A stretch of DNA of 64,000 nt from Symbiodinium natans (GCA_905221605.1 CAJNDS010002379.1:561001-625000), one strand, 5' to 3'. Shown: positions 21,828 through 32,370, counted from the first letter of the stretch. Notes: generated by a model not told the origin, from the letters alone. Numbers and translations: made by a program.

Positions 21828-21957
21828 CTTTTAGGGGTCCATGTACCTACATGGTCTATACTTGGGCCCTAAAGCTACTCTATGGGTTTAGGGTTTAGGG
21901 TTTAGGGGGGAGCCCGTTTAAGGCCCAAGTATATACTATATAGGTACATGGGCCTTT
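21828..21957. mobile_element. Element family H interrupted by a telomeric tract
   Basis: Inverted ends GGTCCATGTACCT and AGGTACATGGGCC, interior tatacttgggcc and ggcccaagtata. At 21884-21910 a 27-nt TTTAGGG tract sits in the loop and is absent from the copies at 34140 and 41760. Confidence 0.75.
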
Positions 21958-22372
21958 AGGGCACTGTACATAATAAGGTCCCATACTATTCGGATCCCTA
22001 CAAACAAGGACAAGGGACCGTACTAAGGGCCCATGGTTCCAACCATAGAGGAATAAAACAGGAACATCAACGGGCTTAGGGTTTCGGGTGTAGGGTTCAG
22101 GGCTCAGGGAACCGAAAATCAAGAAGGAACATAACATAAACAAAAAAAAACACACACACACACACAAACAACGGCCTACCCGGAAAACCTTCAAAACCTT
22201 CAATGCCAAACCTCTGATCCCTAAATCCGAAAGACCCCTAGGCTGATAACTCTAAACACTTGAACCCGAACCCCTTAGCCCCCTAGCTCACAACTCGAAA
22301 CTCTCAACCCTTAACCCCCCTCCCCCCCGCGCAAGCCCAGGACTCCAAACACTGAACCCAAAACCCTAAACT

Positions 22373-22488
22373 ACTAGTTGCTTAAGAACCCCAAAAGAAC
22401 ATTAAGAATCCCTATACTACCCTTCTAAGGAAAGAATACTTTGTGTTTTTTGTTTTTTTTGGGGGGGTTCTTAAGCAATTACTAGTAA
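22373..22488. mobile_element. Element family J copy
   Basis: Ends ACTAGTTGCTTAAGAACCCC and GGGGTTCTTAAGCAATTACTAGT. It lies a few bases from the donor of the exon at 22496. Confidence 0.65.
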
Positions 22489-22495
22489 ACCCCAC

Positions 22496-22582
22496 CCCTC
22501 AAAATGTTTAGGAGTCCCCCCGGCTCTGAACTCGTGCCTTCGAGCTTCGTAGTGCCATGCCAAAGGCACATCTCGTTCACAT
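22496..22582 (-). CDS. Internal exon with PARP-like LWHGT motif
   Basis: Reads VNEMCLWHGTTKLEGTSSEP then GGLLNILR. N-E-x-x-L-W-H-G-T is the strand that carries the NAD-binding His of PARP catalytic domains, and LLNILR fits the helix that follows. 87 nt, phase 1 to 1, acceptor gccgccacctag. Domain call by motif only. It pairs with the terminal exon at 20679-20787. Confidence 0.5.
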
Positions 22583-22936
22583 CTAGGTGGCGGCGCGGCT
22601 AAGGCTGTCAGGGCCCTAAACACCCCAAAAAACCAAACCCCAAAAGGTTTCTGGGTTTGGGGGTTTAGGGTTTGAGGGTTTTTGGGTTTTAGGGTTTAGA
22701 GATGTTTAGGGTTGAGGGGCTTAGGGTTGGAAAGATAAGAGTTTAGGGGTTTAGGGTTTAGAGTTTCGATCTCTTATGGGTTGAGGCTGTGGGTTGGCGG
22801 TTGAGTGTCCCAGAGCCCTAAGCCCCGTGCATGAGGGATGTATGCGGTTTAGGGTTTAGGGTTTAGGGTTTAGGGTTTAGGGTCTGGAACTAAGGGCTTG
22901 TGGGTTTGGGGCATAGAGTACAAGCCTTACTTAAAG

Positions 22937-23033
22937 TTGCTGAGTTCATAAGCCCCGCAAAAAAAGTGCACACTTTCAGTTCTAGAGGGGAGTATAGTAT
23001 TCCACAAAGTGTAAAGTGTACTCATTCAGCTGC
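22937..23033. mobile_element. Palindromic element, family C copy 2
   Basis: Same order of blocks as the copy at 14778: ttgctgagttcataagccc, then gtgcacactttca and gtaaagtgtact. Confidence 0.6.
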
Positions 23034-23694
23034 TATTATAAGCTTATGGGCTTAGGCTTAGGATCAGCGTGCTAGCAGGACTTGAACCCTTACCAACGGT
23101 TTGGGGTTTAGGGTTTAGGGTTTAGGGTTTCGGGCTAAGCCCTTAAACCCTTAGACCCTTAAACCCCCAGAGCTCGAGGAGCTTTCGACGCCCCGGACTC
23201 TGGTGAGCTAACCCTAAACCCTAAACCCTAAACCCTAAACCCTAAACCCTGAACCCTGAACCCTAAACCCTAAACCCGAAACCCTAAACCCTAAACCCTA
23301 AACCCTAAGCCCCGGGCCGTTGTCAAAGGGGCCAAGGAAGTTAAGCTCGGGTCGCTCCTGCCCACTCGTGAACCCTGAGCCCAACATTCTGAAGAACCCT
23401 AAGTTTAGGGTTTAGGGTTTAGGGTTTAGGGTTTAGGGTCTAATCCCTGAAACCCAGAAGGCCCTGAGCTCAAAGCCCCAAACCCTGAGCCGAAACTCTA
23501 AGAAATCCTGAGCATGAGGTGACCTGCATCCCTGGAAAGTGCAAGCAATCAGGGCCAGAGGGGTCCTTGAAAGGGGACCCCTTTGTTCCGCCTTAAACAG
23601 CACAATTACTTTAGAACCCTTTACGAGAAGGTAAGGGGCCGTATTAAGCGACCATGTAGCCACCCTTAGGCACCAAGGTGGAGGAAGAAGGCTG

Positions 23695-23895
23695 TCAACA
23701 TTGCGGGTGCAGGCTCTTCTTCCAGTCTGCGTTTGGTTTTTGGTTCTGGTTCTTCATGCCGTCCGTTAGCTCTTCGCACTTTACTCCCTTCTTTGTCTCA
23801 TACCACGGATGTGGGTGCGGATCTATTGTTGTGAAAACCTAGCCGTGCAATGGCATGTTGCCGAATTTCTGGTCTGCATCCGTCAGCTTCCACAT
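23695..23895 (-). CDS. Exon-like block, unknown; frame unsettled
   Basis: After acceptor gctccgcgtgcgcag one frame reads MWKLTDADQKFGNMPLHG, a TAG, then 47 more codons (WYETKKGVKCEELTDGMKNQ) to a TGA. Another frame, entered in phase 1, is open for 33 codons without a stop. Either the first frame is a pseudo-exon or the second is used. Confidence 0.35.
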
Positions 23896-24042
23896 CTGCG
23901 CACGCGGAGCAACACACACAGTGAATCAACAATCGCCCTCCACCGCAGCCCTTAACCCTAAACCCTCAAACCTCAACCCTAAACCCTCAACCCTAAACCC
24001 TATACCCTAAACCCTCAACCCTTCCTCAACCCTAAACCCTAA

Positions 24043-24116
24043 ACCCTAAACCCCTCAAACGCTTCTCCTGCACTTTCTTCGTGGTAGTCCCTTCGTGTCG
24101 CCTGGGTGGCGCACGG
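24043..24116 (-). CDS. Exon-like block, unknown
   Basis: Very good acceptor (gttcctttttcgcgtccag) followed by an open basic stretch (TTTKKVQEKR). The donor is probably inside the telomeric tract at about 24043. Confidence 0.35.
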
Positions 24117-25309
24117 CTGGACGCGAAAAAGGAACTCACTCGTAAGTGCATGCGCTCTAGGGTTTAGGGTTTAGGGTTATTAAGCCTTTGCTAGCTACGA
24201 GTAAAGATTTGCGGCTTCCTGCAACTGGGCTAGAGGCTAGAAGTATGAATAGGTTACGAGGCCCTGAAGAGAGTGTAGTTCCCCTGAACCCTAAACCCTA
24301 AACTTGTAAACCCTTAACCCTTGCTGATGGGTTCAGGGTGCAGGGTTGCGGCAAGGACTTTCCAAGTATGCCAGCGCTTAAGACCTGGTAGGGCTGCCGA
24401 GCATATTTTGGGGCTCATGAGGTTTGGGGTTTGGGGTTTAGGGTTTGGGGTCAAAGCTGCCGAGCATAAGGTTGAGCTTTATAAGTGCTTGTAGGGTTGA
24501 GGGTTTAAGGCTCATGGGGTTTGGGTTTTGGAGGGGTTATGGGGTTCAACTAGGGTTAAGGGCTTATGGGGCTTAGGGAGTAGGGCTCATAGGGTTTAGG
24601 GCTTATAGGGTTTCGGGCTTATAGGGTTTAAGGTCGGGTTAGGCTCAAGGCTTATGGGGTTTAGGCCTTGGGGTTTACGGTAGGTTGGCTGAGGTTTGTT
24701 GAAGGCTTCAGGTCAATGTCAGATAAGGGTTTAGGGGGTAGGGCTTAGGGTTTAGCAGGGTTTAAGGGTTTAAGGTTTGGAGGATTCTGCAGAAGCTAGA
24801 ATTCAACTCTTGTACTACAAGCTCCAAGTATGGCTCAAATGAGAAAGGGTTGGACTAGAGAAAACCTAAGCCCGAAGTGCTTACTATTTCCCTAAACCCT
24901 AAACCCTAAACCCTAAACCCCAAACCCCAAACCCCAGACCCCAAACCCTAAACCCCCCAGCCGAAAAATCCTGCCCAGGTCTTCGGAGTGGACTCTTGAA
25001 CAGGATGCGTTTCTCAAGGCTTCATTCTCAGAGACAAGCACCACAAACCAAAGTAGGGGTTTCTGCGGGTTGGCATGCCCTAGCTGTACTGGCTGAAGGA
25101 AGTCCTGCTGAGAACTCGGAATATTCGGGCCTCCAAACCCTGAACTCTAAACCCCTGTTCCTGGACTGAACCAAAAAACCCTAAACCCGAAACCTTAACC
25201 CCTAACCCCTAACCCTAAACCCTATACCCTGAACCCCAAAACCCCCCACTCCACCCTCCACGCCGCTTGGTGGCGGGATTTTCGTGGCTCGCAGGCCTGG
25301 CTAGAAACA

Positions 25310-25388
25310 GACCCTATAAACCCTATAAACCCTATAAACCCTATAAACCCTATAAACCCTATAAACCCTATAAACCCTATAAACCCTT
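25310..25388 (-). repeat. CCCTATAA octamer array
   Basis: Nine perfect CCCTATAA units, another local telomere variant. Confidence 0.95.
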
Positions 25389-25479
25389 AAAAAACCCTAC
25401 GATTCTCTATCGCAGGGAGGTAAGAACGGTCAAGAACGGTCCCTTCAGGGTTCAGAGTTCAGGGCTCAGGGTTCAACAT

Positions 25480-25512
25480 TTTTTATATTATAATTATATA
25501 CATATGTATATA

Positions 25513-25562
<50 letters not shown>

Positions 25563-25752
25563 CACTACATTTTAATCAAGTTATATGCTTAATAATATTG
25601 AGAAATATGAAAATTACTCATGTTCACAACGTTATCACAAATTGTCTACATTTTAACGTAGCAAAAGAGTATAAACTCATACACAATTGTTTCAATCAAC
25701 ATATGATTATTATTATGATGGCTAATGAATTATCATTCTGATTATTATCACT

Positions 25753-25787
<35 letters not shown>

Positions 25788-26010
25788 TGGTATTATTATT
25801 GTTACTAGTGTTACTGTTATTATTTCACGTAAATACATGCTTTATATGTTACATTTCATACTTCCACATACATTCGAATCAGTTGATCCTTGCCACCATG
25901 TGTGAATTTGTTGACAACTAATAATCTGCCCTTTTAGAAAAGATCCACAAATTTCACAATTCCTATCTATACCAATTCATTCACCCCGTTCATTAGTTTT
26001 TGGTCCTCCT
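25480..26010. other. AT-rich island without telomeric repeats
   Basis: (TA)n runs, a (TCA)n microsatellite at about 25751-25788 and unique AT-rich sequence. No gene seen. Confidence 0.8.
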
Positions 26011-26404
26011 GAATGTTCGGTTCAGGGTTGAGGGTTCCAGGGTCTCTCTCTGAATGTCCGCTTACCTCCTGTAAAGGTTCAGGGCTTGATGGTTTAGGGT
26101 TTAGGGTATTTAAGGGTTCCCCAATTCAGGGAGCTCGTAACTACCCCCAAGACTCTAGCAGACGAACGTGGGGGCCTGGGCTCGACTTTAGCTTAGGTTT
26201 CGGGTCTTGGTGTTTATATCACATTTGTATACTTATACATTATATATATATATATACATACACATCGAATGTACCCTGGAAAATATCATATCGGGTCTAG
26301 GGCCGGTTTGGGGCATAGAGTCTGGGCCTAAGGCGGGGGGTTTAGGGCTTAAGGGCTTAGCCCTACCCCCCCTCATGTCTTGCAGACCCAACCATAGCCT
26401 GGAA

Positions 26405-26665
26405 AAACTCTAAACCCCAAACCCCAAACCCTAAACCCTAAACCCTAAACCCTAACCCTAAACCCTAAACCCTAAACCCTAAACCCTAACCCCTAACCTC
26501 TAACCCCTAACCCCTAAACCCTAAACCCTAAACCCTAAACCCTAAACCCTAAACCCTAAACCCTAAACCCTAACCCTAAACCCTAAACCCTAAACCCTAA
26601 AACCCTAAACCCTAACCCTACACCCTAAACCATAAACCCTAAGCCCTAAACCCTAAAACCCCTGA
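26405..26665 (-). repeat. CCCTAAA array
   Basis: About 35 units, with CCCTAA and CCCCTAA variants. Confidence 0.95.
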
Positions 26666-26999
26666 ACAGCAGCCTGCACTTTGCAATCCCCCTCCACCGG
26701 CAGCCGGAAGCTCGAACGGCGGAAGTATCAAGTCGTTAACCCCCACTGCTTCTACGACATGGGTTTAGGGTTTAGGGCACCATCAACTGTAGGGTGAGGT
26801 CGGCAAGACTGAAAGGAACAACCGAACAACAAATCTGCAAAGCCCAAACGCCAAATCTCAAACCCCTAAACCCTGCAACCCCTACGCACCCACAAAGCCT
26901 GCAAACCCTCTGAACCGATAAGCCGTATGAGCAGTCTGAACACCACAAACCCCGATACGAAACCCTACAAACCCAATTAAACCCTGTGTACTCAAGCAA

Positions 27000-27262
27000 C
27001 CCTGTGAACCCTAAACCTAAACCCTAAACCCTGTAAACCCTAAACCCTGTAAGCCCTAAACCCTAAACCCTGTAAACCCTAAACCCTGCAAGGTGAAGCC
27101 CTGAACCCTAAACCCTGTAAACCCTAAACCCTAAGCCCTAAACCCTAAACCCTGTAAACCCTCCCTGTAAGCCCTGAACCCTAAACCCTGTAAACCCTAA
27201 ACCCCAAACCCTAAACCCTAAACCCTAAACCCCAAACCCTAAACCCTAAACCCTTAACCCTA
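27000..27262 (-). repeat. CCCTAAA array with CCCTGTAAA units
   Basis: Alternates CCCTAAA with CCCTGTAAA, a higher-order pattern not seen elsewhere in the window. Confidence 0.9.
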
Positions 27263-27265
27263 CAC

Positions 27266-27360
27266 CCTTGAGAGAGGCAGTCGGGCGCCTTCCTTCGCCC
27301 GGTTGTAGCGCTGCATCAACTCCTGCGGCCGGCCCGCGTGTGCGGTGAGGCCATCCGGTG
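27266..27360 (-). CDS. Internal exon, unknown protein
   Basis: Reads PDGLTAHAGRPQELMQRYNR then AKEGARLPLSR. 95 nt, phase 1 to 0, acceptor ctccccag, donor AGG|GTGTAGGG at the edge of the telomeric array. Strong third-position GC bias. Telomeric tracts lie on both sides. Confidence 0.6.
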
Positions 27361-27429
27361 CTGGGGAGGGTTTAGGGTTTAGGGTTTAGGGTTTAGGGTT
27401 TAGGGTTTAGGGTTTAGGGTTTAGGGCTT

Positions 27430-27528
27430 GGGTGGTTGTCAAAACTATGGTCCCTTTCGGGGTACCCCAAATTTTAGGTGCCGCATTATAATAGGGATCC
27501 AAAAAGGGACCCTAATTTTGACAGCCAC
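27430..27528. mobile_element. Palindromic element, single copy
   Basis: Inverted ends gggtggttgtcaaaactatg and attttgacagccaccc. Confidence 0.5.
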
Positions 27529-27604
27529 CCGCATAGGGCTTAGGGTCCGAGCATAAACCCTAAGCCAAAACCTTACTCCTGAGCCCCATGTCCCAACCTC
27601 TCAT

Positions 27605-27718
27605 CTTGGCTGCACTTAGGAGGGTAGCAAAAAAACTAAACTTTTAGCTGCCCTATTAAGAAACCCAATAAACCCAAAAAAGGCTAAAGATGTAAAGTTA
27701 CAGAAAAGCACCACAAAG
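27605..27718. mobile_element. Element family D, copy 2
   Basis: Same termini as the copy at 13060, flanked by the 4-bp direct repeat TCAT. 114 bp. Confidence 0.85.
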
Positions 27719-28023
27719 TCATGAGCCCACGAGTAGTCCGTACGACTGTGGGTGCAGGCACTTCAAGTTCTTTTGGGGGGTTTAGGGTCTAGGGGAGCGT
27801 TGTCCTGTGGTGCAAGGAAACACTGGCAAAAATGATGAAAAGCCCAAACCCATGTAACACCCAAGACACTTACACCCCTACACCCCCGAACCCTGAACCC
27901 TAAACCCTAAACCCTCAAACCTCAAAACCCCTAAGCCCGAAACCCTAAACCCCTAAACCCTAAACCCTGAACCCTCCAACCCCAAAATCAACCCCATGCC
28001 CAAGCCCATCAAGCACTCGCCAC

Positions 28024-28046
28024 CTCGTTGTGGATCTGGAAGGCAG
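28024..28046 (-). CDS. Micro-exon candidate
   Basis: 23 nt between acceptor ctttcaggttacag and donor ACGAG|GTGGCGAG, reading AFQIHNE (phase 1 to 0). Good sites, but too short to be certain. Confidence 0.35.
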
Positions 28047-28316
28047 CTGTAACCTGAAAGCTGAAAGGAAGGCGGCTCGAGGGCGAAGCGGTGCTAGGGT
28101 TTGGGGTTACGGGATCAAGGTTTCGGCAGATTATTTTCCTGCAAGGGTTTTAGAGCTTAGGGTTTACGGCTAAGTGTTCAAGTTTAAGGTTTGGCAACCC
28201 TGAACCCTAAAACCCTGGACCCCACACCACCCCCAACAAGGCATGCTCAATAGGGTCTTTTGGCATACTAGCGCTGTGCTACCCCTAAACCCTAAACCCT
28301 AAACCCTAGGAGTACT

Positions 28317-28560
28317 GGGTGGACTCTAAACCCTAAATTGCAATTACCCAGTATGGTCAGCAAACATCTGGTTCCGTTTGCCAAGCTGCGACCCTTGTTT
28401 GCATCTGTGTCTCTGTGAAGCAGCAAGTCCTGGACTGCCTTTCTTTCCTTTTCGATATTGCTCGCAATCACCAGGACTCTCTTCAACTTCCACAAAGTTG
28501 AAGCTTGCCGAGATGATGCTGGCAAGGTTGTGTGGAACTTGGTGCGGGGGCGTGGCCTTC
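28317..28560 (-). CDS. Exon-like block, frame unsettled
   Basis: Two minus frames are open through to a donor ACTGG|GTAATTG at about 28335: one contains KRVLVIASNIEKERKAVQDL, the other NLASIISASFNFVEVEESPG. Both look protein-like, and only phase with neighbours or RNA can decide. No domain assigned. Confidence 0.4.
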
Positions 28561-29119
28561 CATCACGTGGCCCAGGCGCACAAGTGAAGGCCAACATCTA
28601 ATCTTGCGGGCTGCTAATTATGCCTGTACGACCTGAGTTGATTTTTGCGTAAAGTACACCCTAAACCCTAAAACCCAAAACCCTAAACGTAAAGTAAACC
28701 CTAAACCCTAAACCCAAAACCCTAAACCCTGCAACACTGCCCGGAACCCCCCAAACCCCTCAACTCTTCCACGCCCTTTATCTCTTCAAGCCCCCCGAAA
28801 CCCTAAACAACCCTAAGTCCTCTAAACCCTAAACCCTAAACCCTAAACCCTAAACCCGAAACCCGAAACCCTAAACCCTAAACCCTAAACCCTACTCCTG
28901 GGGCCGACTTCCTCACATAAGGCTTTCAAGTTTTGGGGTTTTTAGAGGGGGATAGATAAGGTACGACGGGTCATATACCCGTTAGGGAACTATTTCTTCT
29001 AGACAAAACACTCAACACTGAGGGTTGAAAGGGTTGAGGGTCTAAGCGTTTAGCCTAAACCCTAAACCCTAAACCCTAAACCCCAAACCTTAGACCCTAA
29101 ACCCTAAACCCTAAACAAC

Positions 29120-29189
29120 GCGGGCCGTGGGACATTCGAGGCAGCCCCGCTGTTGCCGAGGAGGGCACCAAGGGCTTGCCTCAGGGAGT
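29120..29189 (-). CDS. Internal exon, unknown protein
   Basis: Reads SLRQALGALLGNSGAASNVP then RP, with a donor GC|GTTGTTTAGG and an acceptor CCCTAAAG inside the telomeric motif. 70 nt, phase 1 to 2. Confidence 0.5.
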
Positions 29190-29755
29190 CTTTAGGGTTG
29201 AGGGTTTAGGGTTTAGGGTTTAGGGTTTAGGGCTAGGGTTTAGGATTTGGGGTTTGGGGTCTGGGGTTGAGGGATTAGGTTTTACGGGCTGTCGTTCGCC
29301 CCTGGTGGTGCCTGAAAAAGCCTCCTAGTCTGAGGGTGTTGTTGTGCTCAACCCTGAGCCCTGAACCCTAAACCCTAAACCCTAAACCCTGAACCCTGGA
29401 GGTGCGTGGCGGGGAGACACCATAGGAACCCGTTTTGCGGGTTCAGGGTTAGGAGGGTTTAGGGTTTAGGGTTTAGGGTTTAGGGTTTAGGGCTTAGGGT
29501 TTAGGGTTGAGGGTTGAGGGCTTAGGGCGTAGGGTTTGAAGGCTTTTCGGGTCTTAGAGTCTTAGGAGTTTGGGGTTTAGAGTTTGAGGGCTTGAAAGTT
29601 CTAGGGTTTGAAGGTCTCAGGGAAGGCTCAATTCCAGGCGAGTTGTGAGACTTCGCCACTTTTAGCATGTCTCAGTTTTTTGAACCCTAAACCCTAAACC
29701 CCAAACCCCAAACCCTAAACCCTAAACCTAGACACGAGTTTTAAGGTTTAGGGGT

Positions 29756-29869
29756 TACCCAAAGAGCCCAAAACCCCTTAATTGAGGAATATACCTTAAA
29801 TCAGATTAAGGATCTCTATATGATTTAAGGAATATTCCTTAATTAAGGGGTCTTGGGCTCTTTGGGTTA
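29756..29869. mobile_element. Long palindrome, single copy
   Basis: TTACCCAAAGAGCCCAAAACC at the left is matched by its complement at the right through about 50 bp on each arm. Confidence 0.75.
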
Positions 29870-30152
29870 CTCTAACTCCAGACAGGCCGCTCTTGTTCCA
29901 GCGTGGCGCGGGAGAGATAATGCCTGCCAACTTGCGTCTTTAGGGTTTAGGGTTTAGAGCTTAGGGTTTTAGCCAAGGCGTGTCCCCGGAGTCCACCTGA
30001 ACCCACTAAACCCTGTAGGCCCTATAAACCCTCTCTAAACCCTCTGAAGCCTCTAAACCTCATAAACCCTCTAAACCCTCTAATCGCCATACCAAACCCC
30101 TAGACTCTCAAAGCCTAGACCCCAAAAACCCTCAAACTCCTGAAGCCTAAAC

Positions 30153-30227
30153 CCTCAGTGAGGTTGAGGGCCTCGCCAACTGAAGTGTTCTCTTCTGCTT
30201 TCGGGGCCTTTTGGGCCTTTAGGGCTT
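30153..30227 (-). CDS. Internal exon, Ala/Lys/Glu-rich segment
   Basis: Reads ALKAQKAPKAEENTSVGEAL then NLTE. 75 nt, phase 1 to 1. The acceptor is CCCCGTAG at the edge of a C-strand tract and the donor is telomeric (GAGG|GTTTAGGC). It joins in phase to the exon at 30375-30326. Confidence 0.6.
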
Positions 30228-30325
30228 CTACGGGGGTTTAGGGCCTTTTGGGCTCCCTAAACCCTAAACCCTAAACCCTAAACCCTAAACCCTAAACCCT
30301 AAACCCTAAACCCTAAACCCTAAAC

Positions 30326-30375
30326 TGTGGGCCTTTGGCTCAAGTCCAAAACATTGACTGGTGAAGCTCTCTACT
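30326..30375 (-). CDS. Internal exon, unknown
   Basis: Reads VESFTSQCFGLEPKAH. 50 nt, phase 2 to 1, acceptor attcgatcccag, donor CACA|GTTTAGGG inside the telomeric array. Confidence 0.5.
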
Positions 30376-30452
30376 CTGGGATCGAATGTCTACCCACCTA
30401 CTCTGGCGTCCCGCAAACCGAGGCTACTTTCGTTTTATGACTTAGTTGTACA

Positions 30453-30561
30453 CTTGGCTGCACTCAGGAGGGTAGCTATACATTAAACTTTTAGCTGCCT
30501 TAAGAAACCCAATAAACCCAAAAAAGGTAAGGATCTAAAGTTACAGTAAAGTACCACAAAG
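30453..30561. mobile_element. Element family D, copy 3
   Basis: Family D termini, flanked by the 4-bp direct repeat TACA. 109 bp. Confidence 0.85.
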
Positions 30562-30822
30562 TACAGTACCTAGGGGTTTTAAAGGGTTAACCTTTGGGAT
30601 TACAAGGGGAAGACACCACCCCAAAAAGGTTAGAGGTTACCTACTCTACTACTAAGATGAACCCTGGTTAAAGGGTTTAAGGTTTACAGGAAGGTCAGGA
30701 ACCGAAGCGCGAACTGCAGACCGGACCGCACGAACTGTTCCAGCTAGGAACAGCAGGCGAACCGGAAAAGCCAGAACCAATGGAACCGCAAAAAAGGAAA
30801 CGCAGGAACCGATACCCTGCAT

Positions 30823-30823
<1 letters not shown>

Positions 30824-30886
<63 letters not shown>
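30824..30886 (+). repeat. 63-nt poly-C tract
   Basis: Uninterrupted C run. Shorter C or G runs occur at 10724-10746, 11711-11724, 17371-17386, 20940-20957, 37268-37284, 37977-37991 and 41107-41123. The CTCC-rich segment to its right (30890-30950) prolongs Pro-rich or Gly-rich phantom ORFs. Confidence 0.95.
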
Positions 30887-30887
<1 letters not shown>

Positions 30888-31011
30888 ACCTCCTCCACCC
30901 CTCCCCACCCCTCCTCCTCCACCCCTGCTCCTCCACCCCTCCTCCACCCTGAAACCCTAAACCGGGGGGGTCCTCCCCCCAAAGGGGCTTAAGCCCCCAA
31001 CTATCCCCACA

Positions 31012-31166
31012 CCCAAGAGTAGCCTAGGAATAACAAGGGTGCCCTTTTGGTTTAAAGGAGTTTTGCAGGGAAGCTAAACCCTAAAGAAAGGCAATAAGGG
31101 CACCCTAAACCCTTAACTCCAAACCCTAAACCCTAAACCCCAAAAAAGGAATAAGGGCCTACTCTG
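31012..31166. mobile_element. Element family E copy with telomeric insert
   Basis: Left end acccaagagtagcctaggaa, right end ggcctactctgggcc. A CCCTAAA tract lies between two copies of an aggcaataagggc-like segment, which suggests insertion with local duplication. Confidence 0.5.
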
Positions 31167-31518
31167 GGCCAGCGCTTCCCCACACCTGGCACATCAATAC
31201 GTGTTTTTTCTAAACCATCCTCCAGTCTCTACCGGCCCCGAATACCCCCTAGACCCCAAACCCTAAACCCTAAACCTCAAACCCTGATTCATAACTTCAA
31301 GGCTCTCCCCCTAGATAAACCCAAGGCTCTTCCTCTAAACCCCAACCCCTAAACCCTAGACCCTAACCCAAACACCAAACCCCAATCCCCAAACCCTAAA
31401 CCCTAAACCCTAATCAGGAAACCCTAAACCCTAAACCCTAAACCCCAAACCCCGAACCCCATTCCCCAAACCCCAAACCCCAAATCCTAAACCCTAAACC
31501 CTAAACCCCAACCCGAAC

Positions 31519-31593
31519 TTGCAGCCTGGGCTTTTTCACGTCGGGGTCTGGATTGGCCAAGAGGAGGTCATACTGCTCCTCCAGGTTTGTGTG
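31519..31593 (-). CDS. Internal exon, acidic helical segment
   Basis: Reads HTNLEEQYDLLLANPDPDVK then KPRLQ. 75 nt, phase 0 to 0. The acceptor is the telomeric edge ACCCTAG and the donor is CAA|GTTCGG. Strong coding character. Confidence 0.65.
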
Positions 31594-31596
31594 CTA

Positions 31597-31737
31597 GGGT
31601 TTAGGGTTTAGGGTTTAGGGTTCAGGGTTCAGGGTTCAGGGTTCAGGGTTCAGGGTTCAGGGTTCAGGGTTTAGGGTTTAGGGTTTAGGGTTTAGGGTTT
31701 AGGGTTTAGGGTTTAGGGTTTAGGGTTTAGGGTTTAG
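31597..31737 (+). repeat. TTTAGGG/TTCAGGG array
   Basis: About 20 units including a block of seven TTCAGGG. It supplies the acceptor of the exon at 31593. Confidence 0.95.
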
Positions 31738-31926
31738 GCGAGGGCGAGAGGAGGGCGCCGGGGAGCGGGGGGGGGGGGTCGCTCCCTACGCACTATGAAC
31801 CCCTAAACCACGAGTTCAGGACAACATAAGGGATTTGGGGTTGTCGGTTCTAGGGTTGATATGGCTAAACCCTAAACCCTAAACCCTAAACCCTAAACCC
31901 TAAACCCTAAACCCTAAACCCTAAAC

Positions 31927-32008
31927 CCTATGACCAAGCAAGAGGCAGCTCCTTCTCGACTCCGACCTCGGTGCACGCAGGCCCCAGCCCTCCCACTCGG
32001 CCAAGCTT
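31927..32008 (-). CDS. Internal exon, unknown
   Basis: Reads SLAEWEGWGLRAPRSESRRS then CLLLGHR. 82 nt, phase 2 to 0, acceptor ggacttgtag, donor AGG|GTTTAGGG. Phase fits the exon at 31593 downstream and 32370 upstream. Other frames are open, so the choice depends on phase. Confidence 0.45.
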
Positions 32009-32192
32009 CTACAAGTCCTTTTTTAAGCCCTAAACCCTGAACCCTAAACACTAAACACTAAACCCTAAACACTAAACCCTAAAGCCTAAACACTCAACCC
32101 CAGTACGCCCCCTGAGCCCGGAAATCCCAGAACCCCAAACCCTAAAGGGTTTGGGGTTTGGGGTTGGGGGTTTGGGGTTTAGGGTTTGGGGT

Positions 32193-32304
32193 CTTGGCTG
32201 CACTCAGGAGGGTAGCTATAAAATAAACTTTTTGCTGCCTCAATAAGAAACCCAATAAACCCAAAAAAGGTAAGGATCTAGAGTTACAGTAAAGTACCAC
32301 AAAG
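32193..32304. mobile_element. Element family D, copy 4
   Basis: Family D termini, flanked by the 4-bp direct repeat GGGT. 112 bp. It lies in the intron between exons 32370 and 32008. Confidence 0.85.
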
Positions 32305-32333
32305 GGGTTAACCCCTATAGCGCATCTGAGGAC

Positions 32334-32370
32334 TTTGTGCGCAGCCAGCGACGAAGAACTTGAGATTCTG
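32334..32370 (-). CDS. Short exon candidate
   Basis: 37 nt reading ESQVLRRWLRT, phase 1 to 2, acceptor ccttgggaag, donor AA|GTCCTC. It fits the phases on both sides but is short. Confidence 0.35.

Noticed and set aside
23695-23895. A 21-nt GC-AG intron that would remove the in-frame TAG.
   Set aside because: Too short to be credible without transcripts; a frame free of stops offers a simpler reading.
28317-28560. An ankyrin repeat in LLLHRDTDANKG.
   Set aside because: Only a loose resemblance, and another frame of the same exon is at least as protein-like.
30335-30345. TTTGGCTCAAG, an 11-base match to the 3' end of the dinoflagellate spliced leader.
   Set aside because: Upstream bases do not match the leader, and the complement lies in frame within the exon VESFTSQCFGLEPKAH.
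30652-30992. Poly-Gly and poly-Pro ORFs on both strands.
   Set aside because: They are created by the poly-C run and the CTCC-rich segment beside it.
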